Source: Gautieria morchelliformis (lineage: Eukaryota; Basidiomycota; Agaricomycetes; Gomphales; Gomphaceae). From it: a stretch of 64,000 bases of DNA. Of this stretch, positions 21,314 through 34,700 are shown in pieces (position 1 is the first letter of the stretch; each line of letters starts with the position of its first letter). The position numbers and the translations under genes are program-made. The stretch lies in the NCBI GenBank assembly GCA_015179125.1, contig WHVA01000206.1:118101-182100 (forward strand). The letters are read 5' to 3'. Under the pieces are notes generated by a model. That model was not told the origin of the DNA. It saw only the letters and a program-made list of their open reading frames with translations, and did not search any database.

Positions 21314-24300
21314 ATGAGTGACACGCCAGGTTTACTTTCTCTCTATAACTTACTCGCGCGAGCTTCCAATGTCTCCTGCTCACAAGGAGCCAGCGCCTTC
21401 TTTTCTCTGCTCACTACTGAAGATGACCGCCTTTCTCTTGCAATCGATGGCTTCATTCCCGCACTACAGAATACAGACCTCCAGGTCTGTAATCCAGTAG
21501 CTGATCTCGCTGCTAACTCACCGGGGCTTTCCAGATACCTCAACGCATTCTTGCCGCATATGCTCTTAACGCGCTATATGTCTCTCATGACCACTCGAAC
21601 CTTTTCCACGACCACCTCCTTCGCATCTTCCAGTCTGAACAAACTACTGCCATAGCAACATCGCGCATGAAATCCTCTTTCCTAAGCTCTTCCCAACACG
21701 CTCGGAACTCACCACAGGGTCGCAGCGGGACGCAGGCTGAGAATGAGCAACTTGTCTGGGTACTTTGGAAAATTCTGCGAGGAGAAAGTGACGATGTGAG
21801 TTGACTCTCATTGTCCTAAACATTGACATATCATGTTGCACCTAGCTTGCACCGTATTCTCCCATGATGTTGTCACGGACGTCCATACCGGATCATCTTC
21901 AACCCCTGCACCTAGCTGTGCATCATGGTTCCGGACATGGTAATATCAGCCCTCTTTCGACTACACAGTCTAGTGTGGGGTCTATGGGTTTCCCCACCCC
22001 ACAAAATTCTACGACCCTTTTTCAAACAGGAAATCCAGCGTTTGTTCCTGCATCGTCTCACACACCATCCACCTCCCGTCCTGTAACACACCAAATACCA
22101 TCCACCTTTGTGTATTCGCCTTTTGACATCGCAGCCTCCGGTTCCAATGGTGCTTATCCTCGGAACGTATTAGAAGGGAAAGAGAGCCAATCGAACAGAT
22201 GGCTGCAACAGACCGTCTCAAAAGAGTCATTTAAGAGCGAGCCCCGTTACCAGGGCTCCCCAGACCTATCAGGAATTACATATGGTGATCCTAACTCGCC
22301 AGCCTTCTCAGATCCAATCCACGGCGCTCGCATGAGCAGCACACCCCAAATATCGCATGATCAGCCCTCCAACGCAAGTGGCAACCAACGCCAGCAAACT
22401 TTGCGGCGAGCACGTATTGAGGAGTCGTTTACTCCGAACAATAGAGATTCACTATTCGGCGGTATGGTTGGAGTTTACAATCGCCCAATCATGAACCAGA
22501 AAGGCCACAGTATTCATGAGTCCAGTCGAGTTGAGCCGCAATTGCACCCTTCCACCCTTATTTCCCCTCCTATGTCAACACAGTCTAATGTCCAACACCG
22601 TCCCGCACAAAATTATCTTAAGAATGTCAACATAACGTCCGAAAATGCCTCTTCCGTCACTCCTATAGTTTCTGACACAACGTCCAATGCTAGATCACAA
22701 CTAGACCTAATATCGCGCACTCAAGCACTTTCCTCTAGGAGCACTTCACTTGACGCTCCTGCATCTACTCCAGCTTTCGAGATTTTCTCTGTTGATGGAC
22801 GGGTGCCTCGTTCGGATGCAGTGGAATACAACCATGAACTTGCTCATGGAACACTAATGCGAACAAATAATTTCATGGCACAGGCGCCTGGAATTCCTTT
22901 TACCCAACTAAGGAGAACACCAACTCCTACGAAAATTTCTCCCCCAACTCGATCACCGGGCGTGATTGGCTCCGGAAGGCCTTCCGCATCTATCTCCAAA
23001 AGCGATCCTCCCAGAGACCACAGCAAGACACAAGGGTCGCAAATTGGTATCATTGGTAATGGACGGCCAGAACCGTCCACAGTGGTCAGAGAAAGGTCAC
23101 AGTCCAGTGGTGGTTCGGATGCGAGAAGGGAACACGAGACCATGGTACCTTTCTCTGTGTTGCGCATGCGAAGTGTAAAAGAGGAGTCTGGACAGGGGGT
23201 GCAAGGTTTTATCCGCCAATCAAATGGTGATATAGGAGACAGGAAAGCCGGCAATGGGCAGGCTGATAGGCAGACAAATCTTCTTGAGGGATTGACAGCC
23301 CTGAGCATTGAGCGAAGACCTCAGGAGACCTTCCAGGAGCTGCGCACAGCACCTGTCAGACCCCTCACTCGAGCATCTGACAGGAATCGGCTTTCTAACC
23401 AGTCCCCAGTCGACGCCATCTCCACCCATGCCCCTTCAGCGAGTCTCCAACGTCGGATATCGCCCTTACAGCCCACCGCGCCGGTTTTCCGACCACAGTC
23501 AGTTGGCACTCCCGTATCAAGAGAGCACGACACCAGGAATCAAACTGCCACTGTTTCGTCACCACAGCCATGTTCGGCCTTGCCATCTGCACCAGCTCCT
23601 GAACATGGACAGGTCAGACAATCTGTCGAAAAGCTACCCTCTTCTCCGTTTTACACCTCAAGTAGAGAGGAGACTTCTGAACCCCACGTCAATGAAAGGG
23701 AGCGAGATGAACTCTCCCACGCGATAGTTCTTCTCCTGAGTGCGCGGGAGCGTGTTCTGACTCTGACGGAACGGCGGGTGGGTCTTAGTCTTTTACAATG
23801 ATAATTTTCTTGTCTAAATTGAGCCTTGTGTCTTTGATTAGATGCTGCAGCAACACTTGCCCACGTTGACGCAGCCTCTCTCACTCCTACGCCCAGGGGA
23901 TATTCCGCCGCTTGCTGCCAAAAATGCGGATATTGCCGCCAAGCTGCTACTGCTGCTTCTCGATAGGAAAGATGAAGACTCGGAAAGAATAGAGCAGGTA
24001 TTAAAAGACGCGACCAAGGGTGATTTGTTTCTTTTGAATCCTGGGACGTCGGACGATGCTTCCTCTCTGCCGGCTACCGCGTCGATTGATCCCATGACTG
24101 CCGTGGACGTTATACAGACTGCAGTCAAGTTTGTTGGCACCTGCGGAGCTCCGTCAAGTTCTGTTGAATCGACAGACGTTTCGCCGTTTGGTGGGCGGGA
24201 GGCGAAAGAAGGCTATTTGGACGCCTTGAGAAAGCTTCCTCCAACAGTCCAATCATTTTATCTGATTGCTAGCCTCCTTCGCCCTTCACACTACGACAGT

Positions 24301-24685
24301 GCTGCGTCAGCACAGCAGGAAGATTCACCAGAAGTGAGGGTGGCTGCTTTGGTCAGATCAGAGGTGCTGGGCGGGTTTGTGAGCGGATGTGTGCGGTGGA
24401 TTGAGTCTGCGGAGCAGGACGAAAAGGACGGCGAGGTACACGACGATCGTGTTGCCATAGCCGTTTTAAATGTAAGCAGCTATTTTTGATGGTCATTTGG
24501 CTAGCGCGTCTTGATACTGATGATGGATCTAGCTCTGTAGATTCTATTCGTCCTTGCTTAAGCACGACTTCGTCTCAGCTGCCTCTGAGGCCGATACAGC
24601 AGAGATGATGGGTTTTGCTCTGCGATTCTCGAAATTCGAAAACGCAAGGAGCCTCTATAGCACGCTGGCCGCCGCGAGGACATGA
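21314..24685 (+). CDS. NOT11: CCR4-NOT complex subunit 11 homologue
   Basis: Five exons: 21314-21484, 21535-21795, 21846-23777, 23842-24471 and 24533-24685. All introns are GT-AG and phase 0, giving 1048 residues with no stop. Residues 1-144 are helical, with QRILAAYALNALY and ENEQLVWVLWKILRG. A long Ser/Pro/Thr-rich low-complexity linker fills residues 145-788. The C-terminal 260 residues (HLPTLTQPLSLL, PTVQSFYLIASLL, LCRFYSSLLKHDFV, EMMGFALRFSKFENARSLY) resemble the CNOT11 C-terminal domain (DUF2363), which in animals binds the CNOT1 scaffold and CNOT10. The product would act in cytoplasmic mRNA deadenylation. The very long disordered linker is the main departure from animal CNOT11. No search was run. 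Confidence 0.68.
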
Positions 24686-26593
24686 TCGGACGGCGAGTGG
24701 GCAGCCTTAATTTTGATAATCTGTTCTGGGTTTTTGTTTACCATACCGCTGTCGCCATTTGCCTGTTTGCCTGTCTCATAGGTTTGTAACCTCACCATAC
24801 TGATGATGTGTGTAATCAAAGAACTCTGTTTGTTGTAAGAGCTACACTATGGACATCTCGCGCGAGGTCAAGAGGGGCGCGAAGCATGCGAGGAGGATCA
24901 GAGGATTGTTGATAAACAGCTCCAGCACCAGCCATGGCTCGATCGACTCCGAATGCGACGAGATACCCCAGCGAGCGCCGAGGAAATCAAGGAATTTCCG
25001 GGAGCACCAGGGCAGACTTCCTCTAGTCGAAAAACCCCACCGGTTAGACTAGTTTGAGGAGGCATTGCCTGGCCTAGATGAAGTTAGACACGGCTTGTTT
25101 CATATTATTCAAATATTTCACCACCGAGCCTAGAGGTCTCCTTCCAAGGGAGGGATTCTCCCGGTATAGTAATGAATATAATATCGAATAGCCAACTTGG
25201 ATGCACCCCGTCACTAGTTGGTTGGGAAATTTGGGATCTGCGGGTGCGGAACGACAGACATATATAGCTGACGATATGTATGTAGACGGCCTACACAGAA
25301 GATGAGTACAGACAGACGCTACAATGCACCAGAAAATGACCTTTGGGAGGCCAGAGCGCGACCCCCCCTGGGCAGCTGGCAAATTCGGTCGTACCGTCTT
25401 TCAGTGGTCGCCGCGCAGCGGTGGACAGTGCGGCATATGCGGCGTAAAGCCGAAGCCAAACACCGTCGCTTGAGCGAACTCAGCGACCCCACCTGGAGCG
25501 GAGGTGTATACGGCACGCATTGTGACGATCGGAGGGCCAGCTGTTTCTACGCGCAGGACCAGCTTCAGGCTGGTTATTATGGTATCCCTACGACGGTTGT
25601 CCCACAGCTTCCCCCGCCAGGATCCATCGGAGCCAATGTCATACAGCAGAGATTAAGAGCTCACACCCCGCCGCGACGCCGACCACATATGGACAAGTCT
25701 CAATATCATCCCCCGTCCTGCAATTTAGCAGTGTCGATTGCTGATGACCTCAACCTTCCCCTCTTTATGGGTAATCATAGGCGACCCAGCTGGCTCGGTA
25801 GCCTGTTCGGGATACAAACATCTCGCCTCACCCTCGCCAGCATGCTATACCCTACGATCATTGTGTGCGCCATCATGATCATCCACCACTCTACGGCATT
25901 TTCACCTCGTCTTGGACCCTGTATCGTTGATATATTTCTCCTGTTATGGTCCACCTTGGGTTCTTAGATCAGGGTATTGCATCACAAGGTTCATGATATA
26001 TTTATGCTTGCATAACCTTATCCAATTCCATCAAAAGTTATTCCGATATTCGATACAGACAGACTCACCCTTGCTGTGGAAATGCTTACTGTACGCTGGG
26101 GAAGTGGCAAAGAGGAGTAAGTACTAATGTATACTATGAATAAGACAAGGAAACGGCCAGCTTTCCAGTAGAGCCCTTGCAGGCTTTGCCCATGTACGAT
26201 CACAGCGTTATGTAAATGTTAAGCAATCTTATGTAACGTAGTGACTGCCACGATGAACTCAGCTCGTAGCGCGCGGTGCAGGAAGGACTATAGGTAGTGC
26301 TCATGCTTATTTTCCTTTGCTGTTCCACATGTTCTTACTAGGTTGGTCGTCACAGATGATAATACGTTGTTCATTTGAAGCTTAAAGCAAACATAGAGCA
26401 TGAAAGGCCGACGTGCATTTTACAAGGGCTGTGAGAACTTGTGTACTGCAGTCGTAGCAAGGCGGTAGTAGATAGCCTATCTGCACAGCATTGCTGCGGT
26501 TCTAATATACGATTCTTGATTGACAGACATGCCCTGGCCAGCCTTTGCTTTGCCCATCACCGATCCTTACCTATAGGCCCAGCAATCTGAATC
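24686..26593. other. 1.9 kb with one weak ORF
   Basis: No gene recognised except the candidate at 25302. A 67-codon frame at 24849 (MDISREVKRGAKHARR) is unsupported. Confidence 0.35.
25302..25967 (+). CDS. Hypothetical protein, 221 aa, uncertain
   Basis: Open frame beginning MSTDRRYNAPENDLWE. The N-terminal half is Arg-rich (RRKAEAKHRR), and a hydrophobic stretch near the C-terminus (LYPTIIVCAIMII) could span a membrane. Codons for WSGGVYGTH and CFYAQDQLQAGY recur, with codon-level changes in the same frame, at 63807-63892, which argues that at least this segment was coding or belongs to a repeated unit. No family recognised. It may instead be part of a mobile sequence. Confidence 0.3.
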   Translation: MSTDRRYNAPENDLWEARARPPLGSWQIRSYRLSVVAAQRWTVRHMRRKAEAKHRRLSELSDPTWSGGVYGTHCDDRRASCFYAQDQLQAGYYGIPTTVVPQLPPPGSIGANVIQQRLRAHTPPRRRPHMDKSQYHPPSCNLAVSIADDLNLPLFMGNHRRPSWLGSLFGIQTSRLTLASMLYPTIIVCAIMIIHHSTAFSPRLGPCIVDIFLLLWSTLGS

Positions 26594-29426
26594 ATGCATC
26601 CCTTCCAGCCACTCAACGATGACTCGTTCTCTTTCTCAGAGTCTTTGCTAACAGCGTCGTCCTCGTCCACCGTCTGGGGTCCAGGAGCTCTGTCCGGAAA
26701 GGCACTGAAGGCATTTGGAGTAAGGAGCCTCGACCTGGTTTGCCATGTGACAATTCGCATGCGACTGGCGAAGATCAAGCGAGCGATTGAAAAGACACCG
26801 CATGTCTTCCATGACCCCGTGGATGCCATTGAATCCCAGCTAATGAATGAATATCATTCTGACTTGAAAGAACTCAGCGAGTGAGTTTGAATCACCATAC
26901 TATAGAAAACTACTCATCCCACGGACGGCTTGTATTATAATAGGGTCAAATATTCACTATCAGTTCGACGTGCGGCGGGGGATCTAATCAGGAAGATTAC
27001 ACTGATTGAGACACCTGAGCGTCCCGACCCATCCTCTAGTTCTGTTGGTGAGTGTGATGGTTTCGTGGCATGGTTTCGTGTCAATCAGGGTTTCGCACAA
27101 TAGAAAAAACACACACAGTGGGAGGTTATTCTCGCGCCCCTTCTGCTCCCCGGTGGTGTTTTGTTTTTGGAAGAGGCCAACCCTTCGAGTTTCCGGCCTC
27201 ACCTCCTCAGAGGTCTGCATTCTGAGAGCCTGGGTGACCCGAATCAGGTGCGCAGCACACCACTATGTTGTGCGGATGGTTGGACTCATCTCAAAAAAAT
27301 AGATAGATGATGTGTTCACGGTCACAGGCGGCCCAGAGGATGAGAGCGAAGGCCATACCGACTGGGTCACGTCGGTGGCGTTCTCGCACGACGGCGAGCG
27401 GATCGTCTCCGGGTCTCGTGACAAGACGAGCCGTGTGTGGACTGCAGACACCAGGGAGGTCATTTCAGGACCATTCGAAGGCCACACCCACTCGGTCGGG
27501 TCGGTGGCGCTCTCGCAGGACGGCAAGCGCATCGTCTCCGGGCCTGGTGACAAGACGATCCGTGTGTGGAATGCAGACACCGAGGAGGCCATTTCAGGAC
27601 CATTCGAAGGTCACACCGACTGGGTCCAGTCGGTGGCGTTTTCGCACGATGGCAAGCGGATCATCTCCGGGTCTAGTGACAACACGATCTGGGTATGGAA
27701 TGCAGAAACAGGGGAGGTTATTTCAGGACCATTCGAAGGCCACACCGACTGGGTCAGGTCGGTGGCGTTCTCGCACGACGGCAAGCGGATCGTTTCCGGG
27801 TCTGATGACAAGACGATCCGTGTGTGGAGTGCAGACACCGGGGAGCTCATTTCAGGACCATTCGAAGGCCACACCGACTGGGTCATGTCGGTGGCGTTCT
27901 CGCAGGACGGCAAGCGGATCGTCTCCGGGTCTGATGACAAGACGATCCGTGTGTGGAGTGCAGACACCGGGGAGCTCGTTTCAGGACCATTCGAAGGCCA
28001 CACCGCCTTGGTCAGGTCGGTGGCGTTCTCGCACGACGGCAAGCGGATCGTCTCCGGGTCTGGGGACAACACGATCCGTGTATGGAATGCAGACACCGGG
28101 AAGCTTATTTCAGCACCATTCGAAGGCCACACCGACTGGGTCAGGTCGGTGGCGTTCTCGTACGACGGCAAGCGGATCGCCTCCCGGTCTGATGACAAGA
28201 CAATACGTGTATGGAATGCAGACACCGGTATTTCAATACCATTCGAAGGCCACACCGACTGGGTCAGTTCGGAGGCGTTCTCCCAGGACGGCAAGCGCAT
28301 CGTCTCCGGGTCTGATCACAAGACGATCCGTGTGTGGAATCCAGGCACCTGGGAGGTTATTTCAGGACCATTCAAAGGCCACACCGACTGGGTCAGGTCG
28401 GTGGCGCTCTCGCAGGACGGCAAGCGCATCGTCTCAGGGTCTGATGACAAGACGATCCGTGTGTGGAGTGCAGACACCGGGGAGCTCATTTAAGGACCAT
28501 TCGAAGGTCATACCGACTGGGTCACGTCGGTGGCGTTCTCGCACGACGGCAAGCGGATCGTCTCTGGGTCTCGTGACAAAACGATCCGTGTGTGGAATGC
28601 AGACACCGAGCAGGTCATTTCAGCACCATTCAAAGGCCACACCGACAGGGTCACGTCGGTGGCGTTCTCGCATGACGGCAAGCGAATCGTCTCAGGGTCT
28701 GATGACAGGACGATCCGTGTATGGAATGCAGACACCGGGGAGCTCAGTTCAGCACCATTCGAAGGCCACACCGACTGGGTCAGGTCGGTGGCGTTCTCGT
28801 ACGACGGCAAGCGGATCGTTTCCGGGTCTGATGACAAGACGATCCATGTGTGGAGTGCAGACACCGGGAAGCTCATTTCAGGACCATTCAAAGGCCACAC
28901 CGACAGGGTCATGTCGGTGGCGTTCTCGCAGGACGGCAAGCGGATCGTCTCCCGGTCTGATGACAAGACGATCCGTGTATGGAATGCAGACACCGGGAAG
29001 CTTATTTCAGCACCATTCGAAGGCCACACGGACTGGGCCAGGTCGGTGGCGTTCTCGCAGGACGGCAAGCGGATCGTCCTGTCTGATGACAAGACGATCA
29101 GTGTGTGGAATGCAGACATCCGGGAGGTTATTTCAGGACCATTCAAAGGCCACACCGACTGGGTCAGGTCGGTGGCGTTCTCGCAGGACGGCAAGCGGAT
29201 TGTCTCCGGGTCTGATGACAAGACGATCCGTGTGTGGAGTGCAGACACCGGGGAGCTCATTTCAGCACCATTCGAAGGCCACACGGACTGGGTCAGGTCG
29301 GTGGCGTTCTCACACGACGGCAAGCGGATCGTCTCCGGATCTGCAGACAAGACGATCCATGTATGGAATGCAGACACTGTAAGGGCAACTCCACGGCCTG
29401 TGGAATGTCACACAGGGCCTAGGTAG
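26594..29426 (+). pseudogene. WD40-array protein with premature stop
   Basis: Three-exon model: 26594-26880, 26944-27047 and 27328-29426. Phases agree and the total is 830 codons. About 130 N-terminal residues (MHPFQPLNDDSF..., ALSGKALKAFG) match no family I know. They are followed by 16 WD40 repeats of 43 residues, each close to SVAFSHDGKRIVSGSDDKTI-RVW. WD40 arrays form beta-propellers for protein binding. Near-identical repeats are typical of fungal NLR (HET-E/NWD-type) recognition arrays, but no NACHT domain is visible here. An in-frame TAA at 28491-28493 replaces an expected TCA after repeat 9. The last repeat is cut at 29384 by LTR-like sequence. The 280-bp second intron is the weak point of the model. 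Confidence 0.5.
27355..29384 (+). repeat. 16-copy, 129-bp WD40 tandem repeat
   Basis: Units of 129 bp (43 codons), with repeats 7 and 14 slightly shorter. The copies are highly similar at the DNA level across the array, including silent positions, which implies recent expansion or gene conversion. Long antisense open frames here are by-products of the repeat. Confidence 0.9.
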
Positions 29427-30134
29427 AGGTAATCCAAAGAGATGGGGTGGACTCCCTTACTAAGGCTGCACACAACTCAACTCATCACTCAGACTTGGAT
29501 CTGTGGATTTTACTGGTCCAGAGATCCATACTCGGATTTGCATGGGTATTAGCCACGGGTTGATCCAAACCCATGGATCCAACCTGCAGGTTTTTGATAA
29601 ACATGGCAGGCCATGCGCATGATTTTTACCGCAGTAGATCAGTCATTTTTTGTGGACTAATAAGATAGGGGACATAAGCTAACAGGCTAGTCTGGCAGCG
29701 CAGACCGTCAAATGACTAATAATGAGGACGGGAGCAGGGTCATAGTCACTGGCATGTGTCATGTATGTGTCCGTGCTACTGACTTGTCTGGGGATGTGGC
29801 AATTGGTGAAACAAGGGTTCAAACGTATGTTCATGCTAACACCCGGATGTAAGAGCTTGATAAATATATAACTATACGATGACTTCTCAGTATATGCTCA
29901 AGTGCAAGATACTATATATGATTACCTATTCGATGACTTCTACATAAATGTATAGGTGAGTAAGAATAAATGTAAGACTGAGAACGAGTCTCTCACCTCA
30001 GTATATGCTCCAGTGCAAGATATGGAGGAAGAGGGACTTCTAAGTATCTACTTTATGGTCTACAGAAAACAATGGTGAAATAAAACAATAGACTGCACAC
30101 AAGCTATCTATAGCCATGAACAATGTAATCTGTC
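29385..30134. other. LTR-like start and GGATCC-rich non-coding sequence
   Basis: At 29385 TGTAAGGGCAAC matches the first 12 bases of the G1 LTR but then diverges, so it may be the edge of a related LTR. Bases 29490-29600 are dense in ATCCA/GGATC words on both strands, as in some MITEs. No ends could be defined and no gene is seen. Confidence 0.35.
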
Positions 30135-31290
30135 ATGGCACGGTGTGGGATCAACCCAGTAGATGAAGAACCCGTGCAGGGCAGTGTATATGCGGGCCCC
30201 AAGACATGATTTCGTACACAGGTGTCTTCGCCACCTTCACTCTCTGTCGTTTCATGTTCTCCCTCTTCTCTCATTCTATTGTATGTTTATTCCATCTATG
30301 TTGTATCATGACTGCGCACCCCTATCCAACCCTGACTCGTGACGGCCTCTTTCCTATTCGCTGATACCTTACGAGCATTCGATATAAGTAGTTTACATTC
30401 GCATGTATATTCCCCAGTTCAATTATCATACGTCGTTCATCTTGTGCAAATTTGACCTTGCTGTGGTCATCGTCTTAAGCCTTCTCTTGGAGATTTCCAT
30501 CTTCGACTAGCAGAGGACTTAGGCGCCACTAGTGAGTTCTCATACTTCATCTTTGTTACCTTAGCCTTCGAACCATTTTCTGTGCTGTTGGCGAAGGGCT
30601 CCGAAGGAGCACCTTCACCGGCAAAGGGATTGTCGCTACTTAGACAGCCCTTCCGTGAGACCTTGCACATTACATCGTCAAGTGCCACGGGCCATTTTGC
30701 TACGACTGTAGATAGGGTGAGCCCCGTTCGGGCAACCCTCTTACCTTGTGAACATTCATTGGTTCACCTATTCGCCGAACGGCATACTTATTCGCACAAG
30801 TTATTTGTGTTGTAACCACAAGGTAAAGGACCGAGGTAGCACACCCTTGTGTACATGCAAGTCGATGATCCACCACGGATTGTACACCGAGTCATAGAGC
30901 CAAGCTGAGGCATCATGCGCGCAACAAGATCCAAGTACTATCGCCAAAACCAAATACACGGACTGTGGCTCATCTATAGGGAGCCGGCTGCATATATGCA
31001 TCAGCCGCAGCATATTTATCTATTTAGCCTGTACCAAGACTCCTATCCACCATAGTATAAGTTGCACTCCATGTATCGTAGAAGACTCACGAATCTTATC
31101 CGTCCGGCTTCGAGTCACAAGCTGTCATCATTCTCTGCGCTCGAGTTAATGTGCACCACGAGTCAAGTTGAATCTGCCTCTGCGCTTGAGTTAATGCACA
31201 TGCCCTAAAGCACTTCTAACATCAAAATAATAATTTGGGCATTCGCTGTGTTCACTAATACACGATATTAACACCTAAAAACCAATCTTG
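30135..31290 (-). mobile_element. Non-autonomous SINE-like element, copy 2
   Basis: 30140-30803 matches 3137-3811, and 31238-31290 (ttcgctgtgttcactaatac...cttgacag) matches 10139-10191. About 430 bp between them are unique to this copy. They include two inverted occurrences of the cgctcgagttaatg motif (about 31139 and 31182) seen in the SINE tails. No coding sequence. The low-coordinate boundary is uncertain. Confidence 0.55.
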
Positions 31291-31385
31291 ACAGAATCCT
31301 GAGACAACAATGGCACCCTAAGTTATTTGTCACATAGTGTGACACGGGGTGATGCGGTTTGCTTGCAGCTTGCGCGTTTACTCCT

Positions 31386-31592
31386 TGTAAATACCCTATC
31401 TATGTACAATAGTTATTACATAATCCCAGTGGGCCCCTTAGGGACCCACTGTATAGTTCATGCGTGGGAACTGGCCAGCGGTCCCCATCGCATCTTACTT
31501 TTACCTGTCACTACGTAGCATCCAGAATACCACTCATTGGTCAAGTTCTGTCTGCCCTTGTGATACAAAGGCTTAAGATCCACATCTTTACA
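31386..31592 (+). repeat. B2 5' LTR
   Basis: 207 bp, TGTAAATACCC at the start and CTTTACA at the end, aligned by eye with the B1 LTRs. The following cctttttgaactatcctg is shared with B1 49620 onward. Confidence 0.85.
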
Positions 31593-31724
31593 CCTTTTTG
31601 AACTATCCTGTGGTTGATCGCCACGTGACCAACCAATTGTGGATTTGAAGCAATCTTGAAAAAGATCGCTGCGTCGATGACTCAACATCATTGAGACCCT
31701 CCAGTAGACCCTCTACTGTCAGCT

Positions 31725-34700
31725 GTGAGCGTGATGATTCCACGCAGTCGAAGACAGACACGAGCCATGAGCTTGCAGTCCACGCCACAGGCACAGCCCA
31801 GTGACACGATGGCTGACGCTACCCTGGACCAAGAGTCCAGAACACCAGAAGACGGAGAGATCGTAGACCTCACCGCCCTCATCCCCACAATTGAGGATGA
31901 GGAAAACCCCAACCATGTCTCGTTGAGTGTGGTCGAGGATGAGATGTCACTGGGCGACAAGCCGGTGCTGATCCCCAATTCCCTCTGCCCAGAGACAAAG
32001 GAAAAAGCAGAGAGGTCTCGCTGTCGTCAGACAGCAGAGCATCACTGTTGAGACGGGCACAAAGCCGAGACTCAAACCGCTGCTCACGAGGTTGAACGAC
32101 GACTATTGTCCCTGAAGGAGGACGAAGACAAAAAAGACGAGCCCCTGATGACGGTCAGGGCTCAGAATACTTGAGCTCAAGTTGCAAGAGCTCGAGGACA
32201 CACACCATTGACAACGAGACAGCTGAGGCAATGACCAAACAGGTGCAGGACACATTGCACTGGAATGCCCTCATGGGCAACAAGCACGAGCATATTGCAT
32301 TGCAGCTTGATAACATTGCCACTGCCCTCATGGAGTTTGGCAAAGAGCTCCACCAGATTGAGGGGATCAGGCAGCGAGACGTGGCCACGCTGGAGGACGT
32401 CTATGATTGCCTCCAAAAGGGATCGACCAGATGCATCCAGACCGGGCATTTGAGACGGCCCTCCACTCACGTGGGGAACACGGGACGCAACATCAAAGCT
32501 CGCGACAGTCCACAGCCAGCGAATGTGGCCACAATGTGGGAGACCCATGGTGAAAGGAACAAGACCAGCAGTGAATGCCACCACAAGCCACCCCAGTCAA
32601 ACAGGATGTACAGTTCATAAATGAACCCCAAGGAGAGCCGGCTGCCCCCATGGACAGCCATAAGATGATCCAACAGATCATCAGAGAGCAAGTCACCTCA
32701 GAGCCTGACCCTGAAGCAATGATGGAGAGCTTGGAGCTCGAAGCTGCGCACTGGCAGCGAAAAGAGGCTGCAGCTGCGCACCGCCACACGTGGGCCCTCG
32801 AGCTGCTAGTGAAGAACGCCGAGGAAGCGGTGGCCCAAAGCCACGCTACTCAGCAGCCTGACGAGCAGCTCACGTGCACTGTGCAGGATGCGCAACAAGC
32901 GCACACAGCCTACAACAGCAGGCTGTGGATCTGCAACGCGGGGCTGATGAGGGACACCAGGCACAGAACACCCCCGGATCTGAGAGCACAAACTGCTCCC
33001 GATCCCAAGCCGCACCCGGGCCTGGGGCGCACTAGGGCATACAACAGCCTGCCCTGCGTGGCATCACAGCCATGAGAACAATCCATGGCCCCGACAGAGG
33101 GCCAGGGCATACTGGAGCAGACTGATGGTGTACCACTGGAGCCGTACAACGTGTTCACATGGATGATCCATGTGGCATTAGCAGATGCTGCCGACACAGA
33201 CCCAGAAAAGTCTGTGCTTGCAAAAGCTGGCATGAAGCTGGCTCACCCTGAGCCATATGCCGGGGGATCTGACCTCAAAGAGTTTGAAGTCTTCGTTGCA
33301 GCCATCTTATGATGGCTGAAAATGAACTGCCTCCTGGGGCCAACCAGCATAGACATGCAGGTCGGCTACATGGGCACCCGCCTGACCGGCGAAGTGCAGG
33401 AGTGGTTCCTTTGAGACGTGGAACACTTCAACTGCCAGGTCTGCAATTGGACCCTGGAAACAGTGATGCAGGGCCTTCAAAAAATGTTCCTGCACACACT
33501 GACATACCAGACGTGGTCATCCAGAGCACTGAATGAGCTCATAAAATACGTGGTGCATATGATACAGCCGCCAGACGCTACATGTTCCAGAGACGGTTCG
33601 TGTTCACCCTGCGTGAGATGCTGCGCAACGAAGTCCTCAAAAAGGGCTATAACATCGAGAGCAGCTTGAAAGCAGCTCTTTGAGACAGCCCACATGATCG
33701 AGGAGGCATCCCGATACAATATGGGGATGCGCCATGCAGAAAGCGCAGCGGCAACAGCAAGCGCTGCCCAGCTTGCAGTGAGCAAGCCAGTGACACAGAC
33801 AGGCCTGACCAGGCCTAGCCTGTTCCTGAGGAGTTGAGCGGCGCAGCAACCGCCACCCCCATGCCCAGCCCAAGCTGGACGCCCACCTGAAGCCAAAAGC
33901 CTCAAGCGTCAGGATTGTCACTGCGACCGGCCCCGCTGCCGAAGGCATTGGGCCAACCTAACGATTGGCCCAGTGGTAGCCAAAGCAGCACTACGTGCTT
34001 TGAATGGGGCCAACCTGGCCACAAGAAGGCAGAGTGCCCCCAGCTCAGATCTGGTATATGGACAGCGGCCGCGAGGCACGAAGATGAAAACGGGGATACC
34101 TGGATGCTGACCCTGGAGAAAATTCTCTTCAGCAAATTGATGAAGAGGGGGAGGGTGATACCCAACCCAACGAATCTCTGGACAACGGAGACCTGCCCAC
34201 TGAGGAGTGGGATCCAGAGCCATCCCAATACTATGAATGGGACAAAGAGGCGGAAGATGCCTGCCTACAGGTCCAGCGCGATCAGGATCGCGCTGGAAGA
34301 TGACGCTGCCATGAAGGTCATGGCGGTGTGTACATCATCAGTCATGCCAGACAAGGCGGCCCAGCTGGTGTATCACCACTGAAGCAAGCACAGGACATGG
34401 CCAACATGCCCACGCAGTGAAAACCATACCCTGTTGGGGTACTGGGAAATAAACGGCATGAATGCCCACTGCCGGCTGGATAGCGGGAGCGAAGGGGTAC
34501 TATTATCCCCTGAATTCACGTGAGCCACCGGGATGAAAACATTCGCCCTGGAGCAGCCAATCACACTGCAGCTGGCCTGCATAGGCAGCCGTTCCACTAT
34601 TCATTATGGAACAAACACGACCATTAAATTTGGTCATGAAATATACGATGAATACTTCGACATAGCAAACATCAAATATTACAATGCGATCTTAGGGACA

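Noticed and set aside
26594-27047. NLR (NACHT) identity for the WD40 gene
   Set aside because: No P-loop or NACHT motif between the N-terminal exons and the array.
27611-29377. Long minus-strand open frames (229 and 289 codons) over the WD40 array
   Set aside because: They mirror the 129-bp repeat, whose length is a multiple of three; the plus strand gives clear WD40 motifs.
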